A DNA stretch of 15,436 nt from Sphingobium sp. (GTDB lineage: Bacteria; Pseudomonadota; Alphaproteobacteria; Sphingomonadales; Sphingomonadaceae): positions 1 to 15,436 of the forward strand of contig JASBTC010000443.1 of the NCBI GenBank assembly GCA_030148625.1, read 5' to 3'. Below the pieces are notes generated by a model. That model was given only the letters and a program-made list of their open reading frames with translations, had not been told where the DNA came from and did not search any database. How positions within the stretch are numbered: position 1 is the stretch's first letter; the number at the start of each line of letters is the position of its first letter. Position numbers and translations under genes: made by a program. This document shows positions 1 to 7,178 of the stretch, piece after piece.

Positions 1-18
1 GTTCGGCAAGACTTTTAA
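1..18 (+). CDS. 3' end of an upstream gene (partial)
   Basis: Reading from base 1, the frame encodes VRQDF and ends at a TAA at 16-18, twelve bases before the exbD start codon. Only five codons are visible, so the product cannot be identified from sequence. The tight spacing to exbD and the absence of a promoter suggest the two are co-transcribed; exbB or another exbD-type gene is the usual neighbour in Ton operons, but that is inference. Confidence 0.35.
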   Translation, partial: VRQDF

Positions 19-30
19 AGGAGACCACCA

Positions 31-462
31 ATGGCAATGTCCGGAGGCACCGACGACGGCTCCCCGATGATGGAGATGAACACGACGCCGTTGATCGACG
101 TCATGCTCGTGCTCCTCATCATGTTCATCATCACCATCCCGATCCAGACCCATGCGGTGAAGATCGACCTTCCGATCGACGATCCGAACGCGCGGCAGAA
201 CCCGCCGCCGATCGATCCCGAGAAGAACAAGATCACCATCGACCCCGCGGGCGTGGTTTACTGGAATGGCTCCCCGATCGATCGGGTGACGCTGCGCCAG
301 TATCTCGACCGTACCAAGGTGATGGAGCCCGAGCCCGAGCTGCACTTCCAGCCCGACGCCCAGGCCCGCTACGACACCGTCGATCAGGTGCTCGCGATCA
401 TCAAGAAGTCGGAAGTCACCAAAATGGGCTTCGTCGGCAACGAACAGTATCGCGCCTTCTGA
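31..462 (+). CDS. exbD: ExbD/TolR-family biopolymer transport protein
   Basis: This 143-residue inner-membrane protein is the ExbD-type partner of the ExbB-ExbD motor, which uses the proton gradient to energise TonB and so powers TonB-dependent outer-membrane receptors. The N-terminus is cytoplasmic and is followed by the family hallmark NTTPLIDVMLVLLIMF, a single membrane helix at about residues 20-42. Asp23 is in the position of the essential protonatable Asp of ExbD. The rest (about 45-143) is a small periplasmic domain ending in a typical ExbD tail (VTKMGFVGNEQYRAF). Length matches the family. The ATG is preceded by AAAGGAG at 18-24, an ideal Shine-Dalgarno. It is the last gene of its operon, since a strong terminator follows. 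TolR is the alternative assignment; the sequence of the helix favours ExbD. Confidence 0.93.
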   Translation: MAMSGGTDDGSPMMEMNTTPLIDVMLVLLIMFIITIPIQTHAVKIDLPIDDPNARQNPPPIDPEKNKITIDPAGVVYWNGSPIDRVTLRQYLDRTKVMEPEPELHFQPDAQARYDTVDQVLAIIKKSEVTKMGFVGNEQYRAF

Positions 463-489
463 TCCCGACGGGATTGGGAACAAGAATCG

Positions 490-520
490 GGGCGGGCCGA
501 AAGGTCCGCCCTTTTTCTTT
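490..520 (+). terminator. Rho-independent terminator of the exbD operon
   Basis: A 9-bp stem (490-498 with 503-511, one G-U pair) closes a GAAA tetraloop at 499-502. It is followed directly by a run of five T, then CTTT. It lies 28 bases after the exbD stop and before the next same-strand gene, so it separates the two transcription units. Confidence 0.9.
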
Positions 521-557
521 GGCGTCATCTCTCTTCGCCAGGTCGTAGGCTTTTCGG

Positions 558-1262
558 ATGGATAAGGACGCAGACGCTTCGACCATGTTCACCACATCGC
601 TGAACCTGTGCGATCATGGCGCCATGCTCCATTCCGGTGCGGCCGGCGAGGAGACGCTGATTGCACTCGAGCGGATCGCAGCGGCGCTGCCGGTCGATCG
701 TGCCGGGATTCGGCTGCATGGATTGAGCGGGCTTGCCGCTTTGCTGGTGCCCTCGGCGGAGGCCGGCGCGGTCGCCGCCACGGTGCTTGGTCCGCGCGCG
801 CGGCCGGTGCGGGCGATCCTGTTCGACAAGCATGACGGCGCGAACTGGTCGCTTGGCTGGCATCAGGATCGCACGATCGCCGTGCGCACGCGGATCGATG
901 TGCCGGGCTATGGCCCCTGGACGATCAAGGCCGGGCTCCAGCATGTCGTACCGCCCTTCGCGTTGCTCGAGCGCATGGTGACATTGCGCGTGCATATCGA
1001 TCCGGTGTCGCCCGATAATGCGCCGCTGCTGATTGCGCCGGGATCGCACCGGCTGGGCCGGATCGCGGAGGCGGACATCGATGGCGTGGTGGCCTCGTGC
1101 GGGCAGATTGTGTGCCTGGCGGATCGCGGCGATATCTGGGCCTATGCGACGCCGATCCTGCATGCATCGGATGTGACGCGTTCGGCCAGTCGTCGCCGCG
1201 TGCTCCAGGTCGATTATTCGGTCGATCGGCTCGACGGCGGGCTGGAATGGCTCGGGGTCTGA
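558..1262 (+). CDS. Phytanoyl-CoA dioxygenase (PhyH)-family Fe(II)/2-oxoglutarate oxygenase
   Basis: A 234-residue protein with the layout of the PhyH family of non-haem iron(II), 2-oxoglutarate-dependent oxygenases. The iron-binding facial triad is visible: His102 and Asp104 in WHQDRTI, and distal His202 in ILHAS. The Arg cluster at 212-214, ten residues after the distal His, fits the 2-oxoglutarate carboxylate ligand. The segment LLIAPGSHRLG (about 157-167) is the usual PhyH core strand and loop. There is no signal peptide, so it is likely cytoplasmic. The substrate cannot be read from sequence; small bacterial PhyH proteins hydroxylate varied small molecules. It stands alone between two terminators. 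The start is uncertain: no strong Shine-Dalgarno precedes 558, and the in-frame ATG at 585 is an alternative that would remove nine residues without affecting the fold. Confidence 0.85.
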   Translation: MDKDADASTMFTTSLNLCDHGAMLHSGAAGEETLIALERIAAALPVDRAGIRLHGLSGLAALLVPSAEAGAVAATVLGPRARPVRAILFDKHDGANWSLGWHQDRTIAVRTRIDVPGYGPWTIKAGLQHVVPPFALLERMVTLRVHIDPVSPDNAPLLIAPGSHRLGRIAEADIDGVVASCGQIVCLADRGDIWAYATPILHASDVTRSASRRRVLQVDYSVDRLDGGLEWLGV

Positions 1263-1311
1263 AGCGGGTTTCGACGGGGGCTGATGTCGAAACCCGCTTC
1301 AGTCTCTCTTT
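1261..1311 (+). terminator. Hairpin terminator overlapping the dioxygenase stop codon
   Basis: A perfect 15-bp inverted repeat (1261-1275 with 1286-1300) encloses a 10-base loop. It is followed by AGTCTCTCTTT, a broken T-rich tract. The last two bases of the TGA stop lie inside the left arm. The convergent porin gene ends at 1319, so the hairpin may stop transcription from both sides, although the minus-strand exit has no clear T tract. Confidence 0.75.
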
Positions 1312-1318
1312 GGGAGTC

Positions 1319-2737
1319 CTAGAAATTCACCAGCAGGTTGAGCCGCAGGCGATTGACCCAGTCATTGGGCAGGAAGGTCGGGGTGAACAGCGCCGATTTG
1401 GGCTTGAAGCGGTAGAAGGTGCCGTTGAGCGTCACATTGGGCAGCAGCATGTAATCGATCAGTGCGGTGTGCTGCTTGTAGTTCGACGCCAGGTCGGTGT
1501 TGTCGTGGCTGAACGCGGTGAGCACGGCATCGACGCCTGCCTCGGCATAGCCATAGCCGACGCGCCAGTCGTGGCGCCTGCTGGCGCGGCCGACGAGCAG
1601 GTCGACGCCGAAGCCGGTATCCTGGTTGGTGGTCGCGCCGAAATTATGGACATAGTCGCCGACCACTCGGACCGGCCATCTTTCGCCGAAGCCGTTGAAG
1701 GTGACGGCGCCGATGACGTCGAGCAGGTCGAAGTCCGAAAGGTAGCGGCCATTGGCGAAGCGGTTGGTGCGGAAATCGCCGGCGTCGCCGCCCGTCATGC
1801 TGCGGAGCTGATAGTCGTAATAGCCGGCGGCGAGTTCGAACCGGACCGGTGCGGTCGGTGAGGTCTCAAACTGGAGCTGGCCACCGATCATGTCGCTGTT
1901 CGGCCCGGCGACCGACTCGTCGATCAGGAAATAGAGCCCGTTGGCGCGGAGCGACGATCCGCCGCCCAGATCGAACCGGTAGGTCGCGCTGACTCCCTGC
2001 GGGCTGACATCGCCATCCCACACCAGTTCGGTGCGCACGAAATTCTGCGGGATCTTGCCGGCGGTGAGCTGGAGATTGCCGAAATTGCCGCGAATGAAGA
2101 CCTGGTCGAGACTGACCGTCAGATCGTCGTCGAAATTGCCCAGCGTGATGTCCGAGCTATTGGGATCGTCGGGATCGCCGGTGACGAGCTGGCCGCCGAG
2201 CGACAGCCAGTTGTTGACGGTATAGGCGGCGCGCAGGCGCGCGCGCAGCACGCCGCGATGGCGGGTGCGCGCATCGCTGTCGCCGAAATTCTGTTCGTAG
2301 CGGACACGGAGGTCGCCATTGATTGCGAGCTTCTTCGCGGCGGCCGTTGGCGGGATGCCGGGCGACGAGGCACCGGCGGGATTGACCGGCGCGGCGGGTG
2401 AGCTGGCCTGATCGGCCTGCGCCATCTGCCGGCTTGTGATCGCCGCGGACGGTGCCGTGCTCGGGGTAGGGGCGGGGGCGTTCGTCGCGGCGGCGCTTTG
2501 CGCAGGGGCCGCATCGGTGCGCGCGGAAACCGTGGCGAGCGCGGATTCAAGCTGCTGGATGCGCGCTGCCGAGGCTTCCTGCTGCGCCTTCAGTTCGGCG
2601 ATCTGCTGACGCAGCATCTGCAGGTCCGACGCGCTTTGCGCGAAACCCGCGCTGGGCACGAGGCCGAATGCAAGGCCAAGGACGAGCGGCGTCGCCCCGG
2701 CCAACAGCCTGTGCTTCAATGTGCGATTGCCAATCAC
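1319..2737 (-). CDS. Putative porin with N-terminal coiled coil
   Basis: A 472-residue outer-membrane protein. Residues 1-33 form a Sec signal peptide with likely cleavage after GFA. Residues of about 38-72 are a heptad-rich coiled coil (LQMLRQQIAELKAQQ onward), of the kind that trimerises or anchors porins in the periplasm. Residues of about 73-134 are a flexible Ala/Pro/Ser-rich linker. From about 138 on, alternating amphipathic strands with aromatic girdles (YRFDLGGGSSLRANGLYFLID, for example) form a beta-barrel that ends in ..LLVNF; a terminal Phe is the outer-membrane assembly signal. The architecture matches the putative-porin family (Porin_5-like). The start codon is GTG, supported by AAGGGAGAG seven bases upstream, and no better ATG is present. 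The transported solute is unknown. It is the most downstream minus-strand gene, but a 186-base gap suggests its own promoter. Confidence 0.85.
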   Translation of the reverse strand: MIGNRTLKHRLLAGATPLVLGLAFGLVPSAGFAQSASDLQMLRQQIAELKAQQEASAARIQQLESALATVSARTDAAPAQSAAATNAPAPTPSTAPSAAITSRQMAQADQASSPAAPVNPAGASSPGIPPTAAAKKLAINGDLRVRYEQNFGDSDARTRHRGVLRARLRAAYTVNNWLSLGGQLVTGDPDDPNSSDITLGNFDDDLTVSLDQVFIRGNFGNLQLTAGKIPQNFVRTELVWDGDVSPQGVSATYRFDLGGGSSLRANGLYFLIDESVAGPNSDMIGGQLQFETSPTAPVRFELAAGYYDYQLRSMTGGDAGDFRTNRFANGRYLSDFDLLDVIGAVTFNGFGERWPVRVVGDYVHNFGATTNQDTGFGVDLLVGRASRRHDWRVGYGYAEAGVDAVLTAFSHDNTDLASNYKQHTALIDYMLLPNVTLNGTFYRFKPKSALFTPTFLPNDWVNRLRLNLLVNF

Positions 2738-2795
2738 CCGAGCTCTCCCTTGTTTCCGCTGCCCACGCCCAACCGGTTCGCCCCGGTGGTCGAAC

Positions 2796-2816
2796 CCGGC
2801 ATTCTTGCGATGCCGG
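2796..2816. repeat. Inverted repeat in the porin leader
   Basis: CCGGCAT and ATGCCGG form a perfect 7-bp stem with a 7-base loop, 59-79 bases upstream of the porin GTG. It could be a 5'-UTR hairpin or an operator. The rest of the 2738-2923 gap holds no clear terminator for the upstream hydrolase and no convincing promoter by eye. Confidence 0.4.
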
Positions 2817-2923
2817 ACCGGGAAGCGACCCTGGCTGCCTCTAGACCGGCGATCCTGACACCAGACTGACGGCTTTCGTCCAGAATCGATTTAACCGGGG
2901 GCAGGAACGGTTTTCCGAGGCCG

Positions 2924-3781
2924 TCAGGCGCGTCCGGCGAGCACATCGTCGAAAAAGTCGCGCGCCTTGCGGACGACGACGGTCACATCGTGCGCGGCAT
3001 CGGGCACGATATCGAGCCGGGTCCGCGCGCCATGCGCCGCGAAGGAGTCGGCCAGGCTCCTGATCCGTTCGCCCCGCGTCCGTCCGGCATCGTTGGCGCC
3101 CTCGACATAATGGCGGTCGCCGGGGGAAAATGTGATTTCCCAGGTCTCGTCGTCCGATCCGCCGACGACAAAATGCACGGGCAGGTCGCGATAGTCCTGC
3201 GGATCGATCTGGATATCGAACAATTCGGGGCAATCGCGGATGCCAACCCACCAGGACCGTTCGAAATCGATGAGCGTCACCGCGCCCGGCGCACCGATCG
3301 AAGCGGCGCGGATACGGTCGGGATGCAGGATGGTGAAGCGATGGGTGAAATGACCGCCGCCCGAAAATCCGAACATCAGCACCTTCGCTGCGGAGACGCC
3401 GTAGCGCGCGGCAACCTCCTCGATCATGCCGAGCATCACCAGATCGTAGCGGATGTCGCGCTCGGCGATATATTTATACCCGCTCATCTCGCCGTCCTGG
3501 AAGATGTTGGCCGGAAACAGCGGGGCCAGGACGATGCAGTTATGATATTCGGCGAATTCGGCGAACATGTCGCGATAGAGCGACTGCATCCGTCCGGTGC
3601 CGTGCACCGATACCAGGATCGTCGTGGCATTGTGATCCATCCGATCGAAGCGGTGCGGCACGTACAGCGTGTAGGAGAAACGCGGATCGATTGCCGACGC
3701 GTAGATGGTCGTCGGGCCGCTATGATACATGGCATGCATCCGTGCGGCATTGCCGGTGCTGCCCTGGTCATTCATCACCAT
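2924..3781 (-). CDS. Cytoplasmic alpha/beta hydrolase (PHB-depolymerase/feruloyl-esterase-like)
   Basis: A 285-residue alpha/beta hydrolase without a signal peptide. VSVHGTGR (about 58-64) supplies the oxyanion-hole turn after strand 3. Ser140 in GFSGGGHF is the nucleophile elbow, preceded by VLMF. Asp210 or Asp211 in VVGGSDDETW is the likely acid, and His264 in PDAAHD is the catalytic base. The pattern fits esterases related to PHB depolymerase and feruloyl esterase rather than the HSL type, and the substrate is unknown. Two starts are possible in one frame, 3781 (MVMND) and 3775 (MND); GAGGGA lies just upstream and the spacing slightly favours 3775. Either start overlaps the end of the MOSC gene by 8-14 bases, so translation is probably coupled. 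It is the last gene of the ABC ATPase-MOSC-hydrolase set. Confidence 0.82.
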   Translation of the reverse strand: MVMNDQGSTGNAARMHAMYHSGPTTIYASAIDPRFSYTLYVPHRFDRMDHNATTILVSVHGTGRMQSLYRDMFAEFAEYHNCIVLAPLFPANIFQDGEMSGYKYIAERDIRYDLVMLGMIEEVAARYGVSAAKVLMFGFSGGGHFTHRFTILHPDRIRAASIGAPGAVTLIDFERSWWVGIRDCPELFDIQIDPQDYRDLPVHFVVGGSDDETWEITFSPGDRHYVEGANDAGRTRGERIRSLADSFAAHGARTRLDIVPDAAHDVTVVVRKARDFFDDVLAGRA

Positions 3782-4550
3782 CGTCCCTCGCACCGCTATC
3801 CAACATGATGTCGCCCTCCGCGATCCGGGTCGTGCCGATCGCGTCGATATAGACGCCCATCGCATTCTGCCCGAATTCGCGCCGCAAAAGCGTGGGAATG
3901 TCGGCATCGATCTGTCCGCTTGCGAGATCGACATTGACCGCCGCGCAACGCGTGATCGGCCGCATGACGCTGACCTGACCATGGCCGAGGCCAAATATGT
4001 CGCCGGCCTGCCAGTCGCGTTCCCGCCAGGCGGGCAGGCCCGACACATAGATATTGGCGCGGAAGCGCAGCGGATCGATCGGGCGGCCAAGCGCAGCGCC
4101 GAGTGCCTCGACGCTCGCCAGGTTGATGATCGACAGGCAATTCTCGCGGACGTCGGAAAACATGTGGTTGTCGGCGGTGACCAGCCGCAGCGGCCCCTTG
4201 GCGCGATCGTCGACGAAGTCGGAGATGAACCGGTCGAAGCGCGCGATATCGTCGGGATGCTGCAACGAGACGTCGAGCGCCGGCGCCCCGTTCCGGGAAA
4301 GCCTGAGCCGTCCCGGTGCCGTGCCGAAATCCGCGGTCAGCCCGGCCAGCACCGGATGCGTCATCAGCGTGGCGAATTTCATCTTGCTCAGATGTATGGG
4401 CGCCAACGGGTCGAACTCCGTCTGGCCCAGCGCGATCGCATAGGCCCGGTCACCCTCGATGCCGTGCCCGGCGGCGATCACCGCCTCGCCGAGCCGTTCG
4501 CTGCCGAGCCCTTTGACCGGGTAGCGATAAAGTCCCTCGATCACCGCCAT
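3768..4550 (-). CDS. MOSC-domain protein (YcbX-like)
   Basis: A 260-residue protein with the two-part YcbX/mARC-like layout. Residues of about 1-110 are an N-terminal MOSC beta-barrel domain (IEGLYRYPVKGL and GIEGDRAYAI are typical). The MOSC domain proper follows. The conserved Cys202 in PITRCAAVNVD is in the place where MOSC proteins bind the molybdenum or a transferred sulfur, and FRANIYVSGLPAWRERDW is the usual preceding block. Relatives reduce N-hydroxylated compounds with molybdenum cofactor or move sulfur; which applies here cannot be told. ATG 4550 is chosen over upstream codons because AGGA lies eight bases before it and the conserved N-terminus starts there. It begins 13 bases after the ABC ATPase stop and overlaps the hydrolase start, so the three genes form a tight operon. 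Confidence 0.85.
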   Translation of the reverse strand: MAVIEGLYRYPVKGLGSERLGEAVIAAGHGIEGDRAYAIALGQTEFDPLAPIHLSKMKFATLMTHPVLAGLTADFGTAPGRLRLSRNGAPALDVSLQHPDDIARFDRFISDFVDDRAKGPLRLVTADNHMFSDVRENCLSIINLASVEALGAALGRPIDPLRFRANIYVSGLPAWRERDWQAGDIFGLGHGQVSVMRPITRCAAVNVDLASGQIDADIPTLLRREFGQNAMGVYIDAIGTTRIAEGDIMLDSGARDDGDE

Positions 4551-4563
4551 GATGATTGTCCTG

Positions 4564-6312
4564 TCATGCCGCCATCGCGACGAGATGGCCGGGGGCGACC
4601 TCGACATAATGTGGCGAGAGAGATGTGTCGCCGACGGCGTCCGTGGCCAGTTCGACCGGCGCGCCGAAATCGCGCCGGCTCAGCGCGAAGCTGCCGTCGG
4701 CGCGCGCTTCGAGATGGGAGAGGGCGGACAGCAGGGCGCGGGTATAGGCATGGTGCGGGCGCTCGAACATCGCCGCGCGCGGGCCGATCTCGACCAGCCG
4801 TCCCTTGAACAGCACGCCGATACGGTCGGCGAAATGCTCCACCACGCCCAGATCGTGCGATACGAACAGGCAGGCGAAACCCAGCTTCGCCTTCAGGTCG
4901 AGGAACAGTTCGAGGATCTGCGCCTGCACGGTGAGGTCGAGCGCCGAGACCGGTTCGTCGGCGATGATGAAATCGGGATCTCGGACGATCGCCCTGGCGA
5001 TGCTGACGCGTTGCCGCTGCCCGCCCGACAATTGATGCGGAAAGCGATCGAGGAAGCTGCCGTCGAGGCGCACATCGGTCAGTGCCTGCGCGGCTTTCTC
5101 GCGCCGCGTCGCGGCGGAATAGCGGGCATCGAATTTCAACGCTTCTTCGACGATCGCGCCGATCTTCATGCGCGGATCGAGCGATCCGAACGGATCCTGG
5201 AAGATGAACTGGACCGGCTGTTCGCCGCGCCGCCGGACGCCGGCAATGGGTTCGCCGCGGAACAGGATATCGCCATCCTCGATCGGCTGGAGCCCGGCGA
5301 CGGCGCGGGCGAGCGTGGTCTTGCCCGATCCGGACTGGCCGATGATCGCCAGCGCCTCACCCGGCATGATCGACAGGGATACGGTGTCGAGCGCCTTTGT
5401 CCGTGCGCGGATACGGCGCAGTCCGGCGGGCTTCCCGGAAAAGGCAACCGAAAGGTTGCGTATGTCGAGCAACGGCGTAGCGGCGGCGGAGGCCTGGGGC
5501 GGGGCGCTGCCCGTGATCGGCTGAAGCGTCGCGGCCAGCAGCGCGCGGGTATAGGGATGGCGCGGTGCCGCGAGCACGGACTCGACCGATCCCGTCTCGA
5601 CGATCTCGCCGCGGCTCATGACGCTCACCGTATCGGCGAAACCGGCGACCGCACTCAGATCGTGCGTGACCATCAGCACGGCGGTGCCCTGCGCCTGTGC
5701 GGTGTCCTTGAGCAGGCCGAGCACCTCGCCCTGGATGATGCTGTCGAGCGCGGTCGTCGGCTCGTCGGCGATCAGCAGCGCGGGTTTCATGATCAGTGCC
5801 GCGGCGATCATCACCCGCTGGCGCATGCCCCCCGACAATTCGTGCGGATAAAGCTGCATCGTCCGTTCGGGCGCGGCGATCTTGAGCCGTTCGAGCATGT
5901 CGAGCGCTTCGGCATGCGCGGCTTCGGCGGAAAGTCCGCGATGATGGCGCAGCCCTTCGGTCAGCTGGATTCCGATGCGCAGCGCCGGGTTGAGGCTGGA
6001 AAGCGGTTCCTGGAAGATATAGCCGACCTGCCGGCCGCGCAGTCCGTGACGCACCGCGGGATCGGCGGGCAGCACGGTCGCGCCGTCAAAGGCGATCGAT
6101 CCGCCGGTGATCGTCGCGTCGGGCGGCATCAGATCGACGATCGATCGCGCCAGCAATGTCTTGCCCGACCCGGATTCGCCGACCAACGCGGCGGTTTCGC
6201 CGCGCCGGATCGTCAGATCGACGGTCCGCACCACCGGCATGTCGCGCCCGCCGGTTCGAAAGGCGATCGAGAGATTCCGGATTTCGAGCAGGGCGGCTGC
6301 GTGAATGGACAT
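4564..6312 (-). CDS. Fused peptide-type ABC transporter ATPase (DppD-DppF / GsiA-like)
   Basis: A 582-residue protein made of two complete ABC ATPase halves of the oligopeptide/nickel importer class. Half 1 has Walker A GESGSGKT (45-52), signature LSGGMRQR (149-156), Walker [13 protein letters not shown] (169-180) and H-loop His207. Half 2 has Walker A GQSGSGKT (315-322), signature LSGGQRQR (418-425), Walker [13 protein letters not shown] (438-449) and His476. Each half ends in the peptide-importer C-terminal signature ([10 protein letters not shown] and [11 protein letters not shown]). All catalytic residues are intact, so it should hydrolyse ATP at the inner membrane and drive import of a peptide-like solute. 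No permease or solute-binding protein gene is present in the window. ATG 6312 is preferred to the TTG at 6321. MOSC follows at 13 bases. Confidence 0.92.
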   Translation of the reverse strand: MSIHAAALLEIRNLSIAFRTGGRDMPVVRTVDLTIRRGETAALVGESGSGKTLLARSIVDLMPPDATITGGSIAFDGATVLPADPAVRHGLRGRQVGYIFQEPLSSLNPALRIGIQLTEGLRHHRGLSAEAAHAEALDMLERLKIAAPERTMQLYPHELSGGMRQRVMIAAALIMKPALLIADEPTTALDSIIQGEVLGLLKDTAQAQGTAVLMVTHDLSAVAGFADTVSVMSRGEIVETGSVESVLAAPRHPYTRALLAATLQPITGSAPPQASAAATPLLDIRNLSVAFSGKPAGLRRIRARTKALDTVSLSIMPGEALAIIGQSGSGKTTLARAVAGLQPIEDGDILFRGEPIAGVRRRGEQPVQFIFQDPFGSLDPRMKIGAIVEEALKFDARYSAATRREKAAQALTDVRLDGSFLDRFPHQLSGGQRQRVSIARAIVRDPDFIIADEPVSALDLTVQAQILELFLDLKAKLGFACLFVSHDLGVVEHFADRIGVLFKGRLVEIGPRAAMFERPHHAYTRALLSALSHLEARADGSFALSRRDFGAPVELATDAVGDTSLSPHYVEVAPGHLVAMAA

Positions 6313-6359
6313 ATTCCCCAAGACGAGTGCGGCGCCCGAAAACCCGACCTGGTGGCGCG

Positions 6360-6386
6360 GATATCGTGTGCCGGAATCTAGATATC
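6360..6386. promoter_or_regulatory. Paired GATATC sites upstream of the ABC ATPase
   Basis: The palindrome GATATC occurs at 6360-6365 and 6381-6386, exactly 21 bases apart, about two DNA turns, and 48-74 bases upstream of the ATPase start. A TCTAGA palindrome overlaps the second copy. Spacing and position suit a dimeric repressor site, for instance for the neighbouring GntR regulator. The region is also relatively AT-rich and could hold the promoter. This is inference from position only. Confidence 0.3.
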
Positions 6387-6399
6387 TTGCGCTTCCTGA

Positions 6400-6449
6400 C
6401 CGAAAAACCGGTTCCCACCCCCGCCTTCGCGGGGGCAGGCATTTTTCGG
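6400..6449 (-). terminator. Nested hairpin after the GntR gene; REP-like palindrome, likely terminator
   Basis: An inner 7-bp GC stem (6418-6424 with 6429-6435, loop CTTC) lies inside an outer 8-bp pair, CCGAAAAA (6400-6407) with TTTTTCGG (6442-6449). Read on the minus strand, the GC hairpin is followed after a short gap by TTTTT, just downstream of the GntR stop, so it can act as a terminator. The core CCCCCGCCTTCGCGGGGG resembles dispersed REP-type palindromes of many proteobacteria, so it may be a copy of a genomic repeat. Confidence 0.55.
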
Positions 6450-6457
6450 GAAGCGCT

Positions 6458-7087
6458 CTATCGCGTTAGCGACTGGGTGGAATGCTCGCCGATCAGGCGC
6501 GCGAATTCCGCCGCGTCGCGATCGCGCAGCGCCTTGAGGATCGCGAAATGCTCGCGGCTGCTCTCGCTCAGGCCGGCAAAGGTCGAATAGCGTTCGAACG
6601 GGCCGCTGATGCAGCATTCGCGCAGATGCTGAACCGTCTGCATCAGCAGCTTGCTGCCGCAAAAGGAATTGAGCCGGTTGTGGATATGATAATTGGCAAG
6701 GCGCAGATCGGCATGGCTGCCCGATGTGATCAGCTCGTGGAAGATCGTCGCCAGTTCCTCCAGCTCGTCGATCCCCTCATCGGTGATGTTCTCGATGATC
6801 TTCGGCACTGCGGCGCGCTCGAGGATGGCGATCATCTCGGTGATCTCGCCAATCTCCTCATCGCTGCGACTGAAGACGCGGAAGCCCTGATTCTTGACAT
6901 ATTCGACGACACCGCGCTCCGAAAGGCTGCTCAGCGCGGCGCGCACGTCCGAACGGGTGGCGTTATAAGCGGCCTCGAGTTCCGCCTGTTTGAGCCATTG
7001 CCCCGGGAAATAACGGCCTTCGAGAATATGATCGCGCAGGCGGTCGAACAGAGCTTTCGATTTGGGGCGGGTATGAACGTCCAACAT
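6458..7087 (-). CDS. GntR-family transcriptional regulator, FadR/FCD subfamily
   Basis: A 209-residue regulator. Residues of about 8-72 form the winged helix-turn-helix: LFDRLRDHILEGRYFPGQWL, then the recognition region ELEAAYNATRSDVRAALSSL and the wing GVVEYVKNQGFRVF. Residues of about 78-205 form an all-helical FCD ligand domain with LANYHIHNRLNSFCGS and a terminal SREHFAILKALRDRDAAEFARLIGEH; the His residues in these helices fit the metal-binding set of FCD proteins, though the usual leading Asp is replaced by Asn in the first motif. FCD regulators sense small organic acids or related metabolites. AAGGA lies seven bases before the ATG. Set between the PepSY/C45 genes and the ABC/MOSC/hydrolase genes, it is the likely local regulator of the cluster, most plausibly a repressor released by the imported compound or a product of it. 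Confidence 0.92.
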   Translation of the reverse strand: MLDVHTRPKSKALFDRLRDHILEGRYFPGQWLKQAELEAAYNATRSDVRAALSSLSERGVVEYVKNQGFRVFSRSDEEIGEITEMIAILERAAVPKIIENITDEGIDELEELATIFHELITSGSHADLRLANYHIHNRLNSFCGSKLLMQTVQHLRECCISGPFERYSTFAGLSESSREHFAILKALRDRDAAEFARLIGEHSTQSLTR

Positions 7088-7139
7088 CGTCGTCCTTCAC
7101 TCGTTCACGCGTCACTTACAGGGCGTTGACGATTCGATC

Positions 7140-7160
7140 CATGATCATGCGGAATTCCGC
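7140..7160. promoter_or_regulatory. Two abutting palindromes upstream of the GntR gene
   Basis: CATGATCATG (7140-7149) and GCGGAATTCCGC (7149-7160) are perfect palindromes sharing one base, 53-73 bases upstream of the GntR start codon. They could be an autoregulatory operator. No convincing -35/-10 pair was identified in the 91-base gap between the PepSY and GntR genes. Confidence 0.3.
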
Positions 7161-7178
7161 AACGCCATCGACTGCTCA

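Noticed and set aside
525..1163. A 212-codon minus-strand frame
   Set aside because: It is antisense to the PhyH-type dioxygenase, has an Arg/His-rich composition and shows no recognisable motif.
3782..4090. N-terminal extension of the cytoplasmic hydrolase to 4090
   Set aside because: The extension overlaps the conserved MOSC coding sequence and has Arg/Ser-rich shadow composition; a coupled start at 3781/3775 explains the gene.
4549..6381. A 610-codon open frame on the plus strand
   Set aside because: It lies antisense to the ABC ATPase, whose motifs are all intact; the translation is low-complexity, Arg/Gly/Asp-rich shadow sequence typical of GC-rich antisense frames.
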